A stretch of DNA of 64,000 nt from Anisus vortex (lineage: Eukaryota; Mollusca; Gastropoda; Planorbidae), in assembly GCA_949126835.1 (NCBI GenBank), contig OX421494.1, forward strand, positions 24,148,696-24,212,695, written 5' to 3'. The translations under genes and the position numbers were made by a program. The notes beneath the pieces are model-generated. The model did not search any database. It had not been told where the DNA came from and worked only from the letters and a program-made list of their open reading frames with translations. Shown here piece after piece: positions 36,940-49,100 of this stretch; position 1 is the stretch's first letter, and the number at the start of each line of letters is the position of its first letter.

Positions 36940-37766
36940 TTATTGCTGCAAATCCTTTAAGTTTTAAAACGTGTGCTCAAATTGAGGTGTTGAAAACTTG
37001 TCACAATGTTTACTTGCAAAAATTCACAAAGTTTTTTTATATTTTGTAAATATTTAAATTGCTGGAAAAAATTAAAGAATTTGACAAACTGTTATTTTCA
37101 CTTAATGCGTAGTTGTGAAAACGAATTCAATCGGACTAATTGGGAATACATCTAAAGGCCATTTCTTTATTTCCTCAGTGTGCTGTGAGTTTTCATGATA
37201 ATTATTGACCTTTTCAGACTCAGTTTCTGTGATTATAAACTAAAGCTGTTACTGATTTACAAACAGTCTATTTCATATCCAGTTTCCTTCAGAAACTTTT
37301 ATCTTAGTTAACTATGCATCCATTAAAAAAAAAAAGAAGTGTCGTGTGGCTGAACTCAAACTGTTGTTTAGTTTTTCATAAATTATTTGGACTTATAGAG
37401 GCAGCTATCTAAAATTGTAAAGTGTCATTCAATTAACTATGATAAAAACTAAAATAATGATTCCTTCTTCATCCTTCAAATAACAAATCATGTGCATACT
37501 TCAACATCAGCAAAAATAGTGTTTGAAAAAAAAACAACCACAACTATTAGCGTCGTATACATGAAATAATATCGTGGCTGGCTTTCTGACAGTGAAATGT
37601 TTATGATATTATTTTAACAAAACAAAAATAATATAAATAAAATATTTTTTTTACAATTGAATTTGTTATTTATGTAATTTGATATCATACAAAATAGAGT
37701 TGAAGTTAACATTTAAGATTTCGTGACATTTATTCTAACTACTCTAATCTTCTGTACAAACCTTTG
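36940..37766. other. 3' flank of the ankyrin gene
   Basis: AT-rich, with an ATTAAA-like word near 37071 and AATAAA near 37636. No other gene seen. Confidence 0.5.
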
Positions 37767-38065
37767 ATCTATAAAAAGAATGTATTGGGCCCAGAAACTA
37801 TATTCTTGATGCCAAAATCAATAAGTTTTCATGTGACTTTCACTTATCTATAAAATTAGATTTCATAAACATTGACCTGACTGCATATACATTTCAAGTG
37901 ACTTAGACTTCCTTTTTATCATATAGATTTGTTATAATTATAGGTAGTTTATTCCTATAACTAGCTTAGATGGATAAATTAATAGTGTAGATATTGTAGT
38001 AAATTTTAGCCCCAATTTGTACATTCAAATCTATTATGGAGGCGCTATGCATTCTTTTTATAGAT
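37767..38065. mobile_element. MITE, ~299 bp, mariner-like ends (copy 1)
   Basis: The left end ATCTATAAAAAGAATG and right end CATTCTTTTTATAGAT are perfect inverted repeats. Internal words (ATTGGGCCC, TTTCACTTATCTATAAAATT, CATTTCAAGTGACTTA) recur at 58623-58889. Ends of the form TA|TAAAAAG would fit a TA duplication as in Tc1/mariner elements, but this is inferred. Confidence 0.8.
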
Positions 38066-39321
38066 AAGTGGTAAAAAATGGAGTGCCAGTAACAAATATA
38101 ATGTACTAATATCTCCTGATGGTGCCTTAATTATGTCAGAATTTTCTAAGATTTCCTTAAGTTAATGGTTCATGAACCTTAACCTTTACCCTGGGGTTGA
38201 GGTATGAGGAGGCTGTTGCTATTCCTTGTTCTATTTCTCTTCTTACTGAATTATGGTTTGAATTACTGATCTATAATTAGAATGAATTAAAGCACAGAAG
38301 CAAAATTAATTTTGTCCTGGACACACAATGTCTTAGTATGCCATAGTAAAAAAAGTTAGTGAATGCTGCTACCATAAATCCATGGACCAACATAGTATGG
38401 AATCATTATAAAAAGCTTACACAAGATTGTTTACTTTTCTATATCAACATGGGACAAAAAAAAAAGATAAATCTCATGCTAGTCAAAAAGTTGTTTTTTT
38501 TTATTGATAATAATATAATAATATATATATATAATAAATATATATACAAATTTACAGAAATAATATGTGTCTAGGTACATGTCTAGAAGTTTAGGCTCAT
38601 AAATATTTAGTTTCAACACCAATACATTTTGATGAATCTTTTTGCCACAAAAATAAAAAAAAAAACATTCATTTAATTTCAATGTTGTTCCATTTAAAAA
38701 TTATTCTTTTTAACTGTTGTTTAGATGTATTTTAAAATAATAAACTATTCCATGTAGGCTAATATACTGGTAGGTAGTAAAAGATAACTTGCTAAATTGT
38801 GAGGTAAATTATTACATTTCAATTACATTTCTAATACAAGTAAACCTTTAAAAAAAAACTGAGGTAGTTTTCTTTTTCAAAAATGTTATAGATTAAAATA
38901 AATTTAGAAAAAAATAAATATAAAAATTGTACAAATATAATATTGTATGCTTGAGGTATTAATAATTGAAATACAAACTCAGTATACAGTGTTTGAGTAT
39001 GCAAATAATAAAATAATAGGTTTTGATTGTATGAAGAGAATGACATTTCACAAAATGTGATGTTTATGACTTTTTTTTTTCGGTATTACTAACACACATA
39101 AAGATATTGACAGGGTTATTACTAAAAAAAATAATTAAATAAAAAAAATAATACATTTCCAAACTTATCACACACATTTACTTAAAAACTTTAAAAAAAA
39201 GTTCACTAAGTAATATTTATTTGGTTTATATTTGTGTAAATAATCTTAATGTTAGCCTTAGCTATAGTTTATAAATAGTTCAACTTGAATGTTTTAGTAG
39301 TAAACTTTAATCAGTACACAT
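38066..39321. other. AT-rich non-coding stretch
   Basis: Very AT-rich; TATATA runs near 38520-38560. Short frames on both strands are compositional. Confidence 0.5.
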
Positions 39322-39606
39322 CAGTGGTGTAACTAGGAAAATTGGCACCTAGTCCTGTCTAGAATTTTAGTTTTTAAGTCATTAGAACGTTTACATAGAG
39401 TATGTGTTAAAATCATTGCCTCTTTCACTCAATGAAAAGCTAAAAGTTTTTTGGTCAGCTCATTTAATTAATAATATTTTTTTTATTATATTTTTAAAAT
39501 GATAAAAATCATAATTTTTTAAGTGTCCACTTAGCACCTATCCAAACTTTGGCGCCTGCAGTGGTCCCCCCTCTGCCCCGTCCACCCCTACCCAGTTACG
39601 CCTCTG
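39322..39606. mobile_element. hAT-like MITE, 285 bp
   Basis: Ends CAGTGGTGTAACTAGG and CCAGTTACGCCTCTG are inverted; subterminal TTGGCACCTAG and GGCGCC words are inverted too. Flanks GTACACAT / ATACAACT match at 5 of 8 bases, possibly an old TSD. Confidence 0.7.
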
Positions 39607-40018
39607 ATACAACTCATAGAAGCGGCTCTTAGACTAAATAGTTTCTGAAAAAGCAAATCCTAATAAGGAGTTAAGGACATCTTTAATAGCACAGTTCTTA
39701 TTTTTTTATTTTTTTCAATAAATATTTTTTGGTGCTGAATTGTCCATTATTCATTATAGAAAAAGTCACAAAGTTTCCCAGATTTAAAAAAACAACTAAG
39801 TCATTTATTACAAACTGATTTATATAAATATGATAACCATACATCTAATACATGCGTTTCATCTAGTTGTTTATTGAAAGTCTTAGATTATATGTAATAT
39901 GCAAGATATACATTAAAAGAATTTATTTTTTAAAAGAGAATCAGTCAGTGTGTGATGTTATCGTGTTGTCCCACAATTCACTTGCGGGTGACGACTTATG
40001 ATGTTCGGCTACAGCATT

Positions 40019-40189
40019 TCAAGGGCGACTCCGATTAGGACGACTCGTGCGCGCCCGGGGGCTCGGGGCAGAGCGTCTGCGATTTGAGCCGCCGTCAATC
40101 CCCTCGCACTCGCTGCTGAATGCCAGGTACATGCCGGCTTGACAACCCACCATTTGATTGCCAAGTACAACACATCTGCCGCCTATCGT
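40019..40189 (-). CDS. Secreted protein B, terminal exon
   Basis: Acceptor tctagacccag; 56 codons then TGA at 40021-40019. GGRC, GCQAG and SSEC match GGRC, SCQSG and NPEC of gene A, followed by an Arg-rich tail in both. Markedly GC-rich compared with its surroundings. Confidence 0.8.
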   Translation of the reverse strand, partial: TIGGRCVVLGNQMVGCQAGMYLAFSSECEGIDGGSNRRRSAPSPRARTSRPNRSRP

Positions 40190-43100
40190 CTGGGTCTAGA
40201 AAATACAGATATAAATATAATTATATATATATAATTATATAAGCTTATGCGTTACAAAAACACACAATAATAACTACAAATTTAAATCAATTAGAAAGCG
40301 TTTTGCGCCGTACGTTGAATTTGGAACCTAACCGTTTCGCATTGGGTGCCTAACATTTTTTTTCTCTAACTTCTGCCAGACGAAACCCTCTCCGCTACAT
40401 CCTAACATACTCCGATGGACTGTAAGATTTTAATGCAGGTTGTCCTCCAGTTGGCCCGAAGGCATTCTTTACCGCCCTTCCCCCTCCCATCCTTTGATCT
40501 CCAACTTCCAAATGAAGACCACGTTTTGGTGTCTTTTTTTCCCTTGGCATTTACAGAACATGACAAGGGCCTATATCTCACTCTCTTTTTAATCAGGGCC
40601 CCATTGTCAGAATTTTCTTTAAGCACTTTTCATTAAATGCATTTCAATGTAGCGCATATATCTTGGTTGCCGCTGGCAAATCGAACAATAGGTAGACAGA
40701 CCTATGGTAATAATTTTATTATACAGCTTTTGTAATAGCGTCGTTCTCTGTCAAGATCGATAGTCTTCATCATACTTCATGGCTCAGATTTTTTCGCTTT
40801 TTTTTTTCAATTGCAGTGGCCAATCCGATTTGTCTCTTAATTGAAAAATTAGCAACTTTTTTTGTTGTTGTTGTAATAGCGTAGTAGCCCAATGCCTAAG
40901 TAGATGAAATCCTAGACTCTTTAGACTTTTTTCTTTGGTTTCCCGCCCAGTACAAAAATATTTAGTTTGGTGATTCTTGAATAGGATTTTTGGATATTGC
41001 TACATTAATGCGAAGACCACATGTCTGAGCTTTTAACGCAATACGTTTCGTCATATGTTGCAGTGCTGGTTGTGTGTCAGCAATTGACGCCACATCATCT
41101 GCATTGGCCTAGCTATAGCACAAATCTATTTGCGTTAGGCTACAAACCAAACACTGGACGAGAAACACTTAAAGCTTTCGTAGATGTAGCGACTGGCTAA
41201 AAAAATACTGTTACATAAGTCATGTTTTTGTCTAACTGAGAAAAAAATGCATAGAAGTTTTTAAGTCTCGGTAAAGTCTATGCATTTATATTTTTTTAAA
41301 GCCCTCACCTCCATTAAAACACACTCTTTCATTTGCTCCTAATAAAGATTACGTCTTAACTTAGTCTTAAGCCGGCTGGTCCAGCGGTTAGTTCACTGGA
41401 CTGTCAACCAAAAAAACCCACTGACACGTCGCGGGTTCTATCCCTGCCACCGACCGATCCCTGTCGCCTTGCAGGAGTTTTGGGCCTAGTGAACGTAATA
41501 ATCTTCTACCTAGAAGGAACGTCTGTAAACTTAGGCCTATAAGATAAGATAATGCAGAGCCGAAATTGTGATACCCGGACAGACGCTTTTTGCGCCATTA
41601 AGTTTTCTGACGTATAAAGTAGACCAGATATATGTCGGTCACAGAATAGGTAGGGCCTATATATTTAACCTGAGAATTGGAATCCGATTCTGATACGACC
41701 CTTAAACCCAGATCCATTTGTTAGATCCACCTTTTAAAAAAAATTGTCAACACTATAAAAACAACTGGCTTAATAATTAGGCTATAATAATCAATCTATA
41801 AATTGAAATTGTTTATTATAATGATAAGTTGAGGGGGAGTAGTGTGTGCCTGAGGTAGATTAGCTTAGGCAGCGATGCCGAACCTACGGCACGCGTTCCA
41901 CAGCTGGCACGCAGAGCCATTTCTGTAGGCACGCGAGCATCTCAGCATTTACCAAAAATGGAACAGCTAAGTTATGGTATTTGGTTTTAATTGCTGTGTT
42001 GGCACGTTGAAAGGAATAAGTTGGTCTTGTATTGCACTTTGGGCACGCGGCCTCATGAAGGTTCGCCATCACCGGGCTTAGGCAGGGCCGGATTTACCTA
42101 TAAGCTAGACAAGCTATAGCTTAGGGCCCCCACTAATATGGGGCCCCCCAAAAAATTTGTCCGAGTGAGCAATTGTCATAATATACTTAAATATACTGCA
42201 GCATTATCTGTCCCAAATGCCGCACGTCCGGAACATCCCATACTCTTCACCCAATTGTTTTCAAAAAGATTTAAAATAAGATAAAATTGTGTAGTTTTAA
42301 AAATAATGTGTTTTAGTTTTTTCTATTTAGCGTTTGTTTTAGATAGTGGATACCGATATATCTATTATCGATAGCAATTGACATCTCTAAGTTTCTACCA
42401 GTGGCGTATTTAGGCTTGTTCCACATGTTCCATTGGAGCAGGGGCCCCCACACATCACAAAAAGAAATTTTTTAGAAACATCCCAATTCTTTCGTTGAAA
42501 ATTTAATATAAAATTCATTTATTCCCTTACAATTTTAAGCGCTCCAGTCCAACAAAGGCCCCCACAATCCTGGTTTCTACTATTTAGCTTGTTTAACCAG
42601 AATGGCCTCCTTTTTAAAAAGAAGAACAAAACTAAAAAAATATATTTAAATGCTGCCATTGACCTAAATAATTGACTATGTTTCGTTTTAGGCCTATGAC
42701 TTTGATTAGTTAAAAAAGCAGCATTTTTCGTAAATATTTTCAACAAGACTAAACTTTTTCATTGCCAAAATGACAACGATTATAATTGGTATTGATTTCT
42801 TCATAGTATTTTTGCGAATGCAACTGAATTAACGTTGTGACTGTATATTCGATTACATTAAGGCAAAATCACATTTAACGGCTTAAGTATAAAGATGATT
42901 TAAGAACTACAGGGTACTTCAGTCTCTCTGTAGATTCCACTCCAGACCGGCCCATATTGATCAGCCCACTGTTATTCAAATTATTGTGAGGTATGTTTCA
43001 CCAGATGAGGGGTCCCTATTGAACGTTTTCTAACTTTCCCTGAGATAGGTTGCCACACAGGGGAAAGTATGTCTAAGATGGTGCACAACTACCTTACAAG

Positions 43101-46100
43101 TGAATGCAAAAAAGATTTTAGTAAGTGTCGAGGCCAGTCATATGATAATGATACCAATATGTCTGGCAAATACAAGGGAATGCAAGAAATAATATTGAAG
43201 ATTAACAAGTAGGCTATGTATATTCAATGTTTTGGTAAATCCCTGAATCTTGTTGGTAGAACAGCAATAAACTTTTGGGGAATTTTTCAAGAAATATATT
43301 TATTTTTTCATCATCTACACATAGATGGGCAGTACTGTTGTCATTCTTCAAAGATGATTCAAAATTTCCAAAGTCTTTGTCAAAGACTAGATGGGAAGCA
43401 CATTCAATGGCCACAAGTGCAATGAGCTTACTTGATAGTTATGATGAAATAATTGCTGCATTACAGAGAAAGGCGAAACAAGAAATCAAGCCATAAACAT
43501 TTTGAATAAAATGGAGGAGTTTGAATGTATGGTAATGTTATATTTGTGGAGTTACTTGCTGGATGAATTTCACAAGACTAGTCAATCAGTGCAAGACCCC
43601 CAAATTAGTCTAGAAATATGTAGGAAATTATACGCCTCACTTGCGGATTTTGTTAAAGGTTCCAGGGATATGTTTGATCATTTTGAAAAGAAAAGCAAAT
43701 GAAAAATTGTCTGATGTTGATTACAAGAAAAGCAGATATAGAAGAAGGCGTTTCAACGATGATGAAGATGATGCTTTAGAGAACCTTGAGCCAAGAGACA
43801 AGTTCAGAATCAAAATATTTATACCAGTGATGGATGCATTAGAGCAGGGGTCGGGAACCTTTTTTCTGAGAGAGCCATGTACACCACATATTATGAAAAG
43901 TAATTCTGTAAGAGCCATACATTATGTTTAAAACTAAAAATTCTAGTAAATGTGTGCATTTTGTGTGATTTTAACACTAAAAGTACAATAATTATGTCTT
44001 TGAATTCTTCTGATGCTGAGCTGCAGTATACTTTAACTCATTTGTAGAATGAAATATTGATAAAAAAAACTATGTAGATCACAAAGTCTATAAAACAACA
44101 TTTTTTAAATACTCGAACATTTGTCCGCGAGCCAGATGCAGCCATCAAAAGAGCCACATATGGCTCGCGAGCCATGGGTTCCCGACCCCTGCATTAGAGT
44201 CAAGTCGGGCACAGAGGGCCTCAGTATACAATGATGCTGCGAAAAATGTTTCATTCTTAACCAAATTAGAAGCTACAGAAGAAGAGATTCGTGAAGGAAT
44301 TAGTGCTTTATGCCAAACATACCCTGAAGATGTGGAAATGAATCTTGTTGGAGAAGTCAAGAATTTTCATCAATATGTTAGACATAGTCAAGCCTATGGT
44401 TCAGGGTAATATTTATTAATCGTGTCCAATCAGCATTCCCTAATGTAGAAGCGATTTTAAGTGTTTCTTAGTATGATGGTTGCAAATTGCTCTGGAGAAA
44501 GATCTTTTTCTCACTTGAAGAGGATAAAAAATGAATTTAGAACAACAATGACTCAAGATAAATTATGTTCCTTCTGTCTCATGTGCATAGAAAGTGACAA
44601 ACTACGCAGTTTATCATTTGATGATGTAATCAGTAACTTTGCTCTGGCAAAAGCAAGAAAGAAAATATTTTAGATAATAAGTCTTTGTAAATTATTCCTT
44701 TTAAAAGAATTTTTGTTTCTTTTTACCAGAGTTTGCATTTTAAGTTTGTTATGAATGAATAAAAATGTAAAAAAAATGTATTATTTCACTAACTATAGGC
44801 AATACTTCTTAATTGTATTTCATTTTAACACTCTATGTATCCGAAAATCATATTTTGCACTAACATATAATTCTGGATTTATAAAGGGCCCCATATCTCA
44901 AATAGCTTAGGGCCCCATCAAGTCTAAATCCGGCCCTGGGCTTAGGGCATTCAAGTAGGAAGTGTTCTAAAGTTTTTGGTGATAAGTGTCAGAATCGAAG
45001 GTTCGGTGGTTGTGTAATCATACAAACTGGGTAGTTAATCTAATGTGTAAAAATAAACAGAATACGTTTCTTCGTATTCTATCTAAATAATTTTCAACAT
45101 ATTTTAATAATTTTATTATTTTTAAAGTTTTACATTGTGTGTCATTTATTATATTAAAAATAAAAAAAAGAAACATATTAGAAATAGAAATATTAACGCA
45201 AAGAAAACAGATTGTGGTGGGGGTCAAGGTTCTTGTAACTAATTATAACAAATTGATTAGGGAAGTAAAAAAAATGCGGCAGCGCGTCGACTGGCGATCC
45301 GAAGATTCTGGGTTCGAATCCTTGTGGAGGCTAGGATTTTTTTCCCTGAGGGTGTCCCTGAGTCTATCCTGCTTTGACGGATACATGACATTAGATGGGG
45401 TAAAGTAGAGGCGGCTGGGCATTGTGCTGGCCACACATCCCCTAGTATGCCGTGGCCACAGAAACTGGTGAACGCTGCTTCACCAGCTCCATGATCAGTT
45501 TGGTCCGAAGGGTACTTTACTATACGATGTGAATGACTCCCTCTCTATCCCCACTCCCAAAACGATTATGTCAACGGACTAATTTTTTTTTAACAAAAAT
45601 AAACAACATTACCACAGGTACTTCCACATGGCAGTTGACGTTTTCTGGACTTGGAACCCTGGGTGTATACTGAAGCAAATCTGTGTGGCTCAACTGAGGG
45701 AGGCGACTCAATATATCACTCACGTTGGTACCGTTTTGGCTCGGCTGTGAAAAGAAGATTGTTTATTTATTTACACAACCAAAGAAATATGGAGTTAGGA
45801 TCGGGGCTGCATTCGATTAAGTATGACACAATTCTTTTTTTGTTTATTAGACTACCCTTTGCCCTTTTTGCAATGCAATAAAATAGTGTGGAAACACGAG
45901 TAAACATATTTTCAATATATAGTCTATTACATAGTTATATTGTGTAACAAGTTCGATGTACAAATGTGCAGTGGCGTATTCAGGCATGTTCAACATATTC
46001 CATTGGAACAGGGGCCCCCACACAAAAGAGGCCCCCACACATCCCATAAATAATTTTTTGGGTGACATCCCCATTCTTTCGTTGAAAATGTAAAATAAAA

Positions 46101-49100
46101 TTCATTTATTATTTTTCTAAGCGCTCCAGTCCAACCAAGCTAAGCACAACATAGGGGCCGTCCATAAATTACGTCACACGATTTTCGCAGATTTTTTACC
46201 CCCCCCCTCCCACCCTTGTCACACATCGTCACAAAAAGTCAGACCCTCCCCCTCTATCACAAAATCTGCACCCCCCCCTCCTAAAAGATATTTTTCTAAA
46301 ATGCAAATTTACAGGTTCCAAATTATAATTCTTTTGTCATCGTTTTGTAATTAATGAATTTTGTATTACACAAAAGAAAAATCGAAAGTTTAATTATAAC
46401 AATATCATGTGCACAAAAATAAATGCTTTAGTAGAATCAGAACAATTTTTTTTTAAAGTTTATAAAAAACAAATATAAAAAAATGTATGTTTGTCATGGA
46501 TTCTCCCATGGTGATGAAAAATTCTCCTTCATGGGATAAATGGGGAAAGTATTGGTATCTTCATCAGGTGGAATGGATATTCCATTCAAATCAAACTCTT
46601 CTTCATCCATCCATTCAGCACTCTCTCCATTTTCTTCATTTGCGATAATAACCATCAGTTCACGTTGCCTACGTGCAGCAACTCTTTGTGGCCTGATAGG
46701 TTTGGGAGAAATAATTGATTCCTGCTTGTGTGTTTATTGAATGTCTGCGCAGCATGACTAACGAAGCGAAGTACATATGAATTTTTTTGCAAATTCCATC
46801 GCTAAGCACGGATTGTATTGAGGGACAGTAAAAATCGTATGGAATCGAACGGTAAGGATTTGATGACCGAGGAAGGATATCATCCACTTTCAGACTTTGA
46901 GATGCAAACAGAGATGGAAACTTATGCGACGTTCCATCTGTTGTCTGTTCTGGAATTTTCAGACCTTCGCCTGATTGAACTGGTAAAGGAGGTGGAAAAA
47001 ATCTCTCTGTTACTAGCACTGAAATATGAGCATCTTGGTTTTGAACAGTACTTTTTGTCGGTGCATTTTACAATTTGAGTTATATATTGGCTTGTTCGTA
47101 CATGACAGTCAAACATTTTTTATCTTTAGACAACATGTGTTCTCCATCGATTTCTGAGACTGTTGGGCCAATGAATTCTGCCACTGTTGGAAAATTATCG
47201 ACTACCAACTGTGACCAAAGTTCAACTAGAGTGTTGCCTGCAAACTGAAAATTCTTTTTTTTCTAAATCAGCATCTATGGTAACACCTCTATCGTTCAAG
47301 TGGTCGTGTGGTAGGCCTAATATCAACCCAGTACTGAGTGGCGCCATTTTCCTTTCGACCCTATTAAATGAACTTCTCCCTGGAGCATTGGTAGCGATGA
47401 ATACAGCATCAAAATCGTACTGAAGAAACTGGTGGACTGCAATCTTAATAACTTTTCCGTATCTTTGGTTTTCGTCTGAGCCACCATCAACTGTCGACAC
47501 TAAAATTGGTTTCACCATGCGATCAATACCACTCCATAAAATGACATCAAATTTTTTTAGACAATTTCTTGAAATCGAGTCCATGACTGAATGTTGTTTA
47601 TGAAGAGTGTTTTCCAGATCTGATTGCAATGTAAGTCGGTCCTGAATAACCAATAGCTTCTCGGTTTCCTAAACCATTGGACTGAATTTGGATTCCAGCA
47701 TACACCGACGGAATTAGCTTGTGTCCTGCAGCCAAAACCAAGTCATGGTCAGCCTAGCTGACTCTGTATTCGATGTGCATCAGCAAAGGACTTTGCTTGT
47801 TAGAAGGAGTCAACCCGATTAGCACTCGAGCTTTATCGTCTTGGCTCACAAAACACACTTCGTTTGACCGTAGCATGGATGCCAACTCTTCCAATCGTCT
47901 TATAGTTGCCGTACAAAACAAACCGTCTATATGTTTAGCATGTTTAGATCATTCTGTGCTCTAATGAGCTTCACTTGGACTGTTGAGACATGACGCTGGC
48001 CTTTAAGAGATGAGATGCACTTTGGCAAAAGTCGAAGGTAGAGTCCACTTCTGATTGTAAATTCGTCCATCTTTAAGTGTTCAGTGAGTTCATCTAATGT
48101 TTTTATGCTTCTGTACACATCACTTTGCCTTATTTCGTGTGAATCTGATCCATGCATAGCAATATCCACAATAGTTTCCAGTAATGATGTTTGATCTTCC
48201 TCAAGTCTTGGCCTAAGCTACCAGGCTTGGCTTTGACGTTCAGAGATGCGAATAGTTCTGGATTACTTTCAATCAGAGCATTTAATTTATTTTTAGCATT
48301 AAGACGCGTTCGCGATGTGATCATCATTTGAAAATAGCCAAAAAACAATGCGATCATAATTTTAATTTACAATGCTTATTAATAGTTACTAGTTGACCCG
48401 TAGACACATTGTGTCCATACAAAACATAGAAATTAAAAGAATAATAGCGAGATCAACAATAGAGAAAAAAAAAGTACAGTATAAACCAACAATGCAAATA
48501 AAACAACAGAGTGCGCAGCAATAAACACAAAAAAGTCGGGAAAACCCAAAGTTGGCTGTTCAACACTCTCAGTGAAAGCAAAATGAAAGGGAAGCTACTC
48601 CATGTACCAGTTTGCAAATAGAAGCAAATGAATCACCACTGCAAAATAGAAGACTCAAGCTATCATTACAATATGCACTAAAACTAAAATCCTTACCGAA
48701 TAATCCAGCGTATTTATGTGTTTTTTACCCACAAGAAAAAAACAGCTTTACTGAAAACTCAAAATATATACCAACTTTTGGACTTAGAATTGAAAAAGAA
48801 ATGATCGAAACTAAAATTGAATTTAGATTTATAAAAAGATATTATATACCAAAAACTCCACCATGGCTTTTTGAAATCCCGCCTATAAACTTAGAATTAA
48901 ACCATAGAAATAAAAAGGATCCTTGCATGGATATGTTCCAAGAAGTGCTACAAAAATACTCAAATTATGTACAAATATACACAGACGGATCGAAAAATGA
49001 TACAGCGACATCTTCGGTTGCTCTTACCTCAAATACAAGTAAAAAAAGAAAATATAATTCCAGTATCTCAATAAATACTGCAGAGGCTTTAGCAATATGC

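Larger units (their letters stand above)
42083..44938 (+). mobile_element. zf-MYM-type hAT transposon, 2.86 kb, exact TSD
   Basis: The left end CAGGGCCGGATTTACC and right end CTAAATCCGGCCCTG are inverted, with further inverted AGCTTAGGGCCCC blocks. GGCTTAGG is duplicated exactly at 42075-42082 and 44939-44946. It carries a broken transposase on the + strand and two later hAT MITE insertions (42399-42572 and 43845-44191). It lies in the last intron of gene B. Confidence 0.95.

Noticed and set aside
41377..41445. Possible tRNA gene (box A and box B present)
   Set aside because: The fold and anticodon region are not tRNA-like and the sequence continues into a LINE-type tail; it is a SINE head. 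The same applies at 24074-24127, 45275-45321 and 55820-55893.
46669..47116. Separate plus- and minus-strand ORFs inside the 4.07-kb element
   Set aside because: The minus-strand pieces belong to the decayed transposase C-terminus and the plus-strand ones are their shadows.
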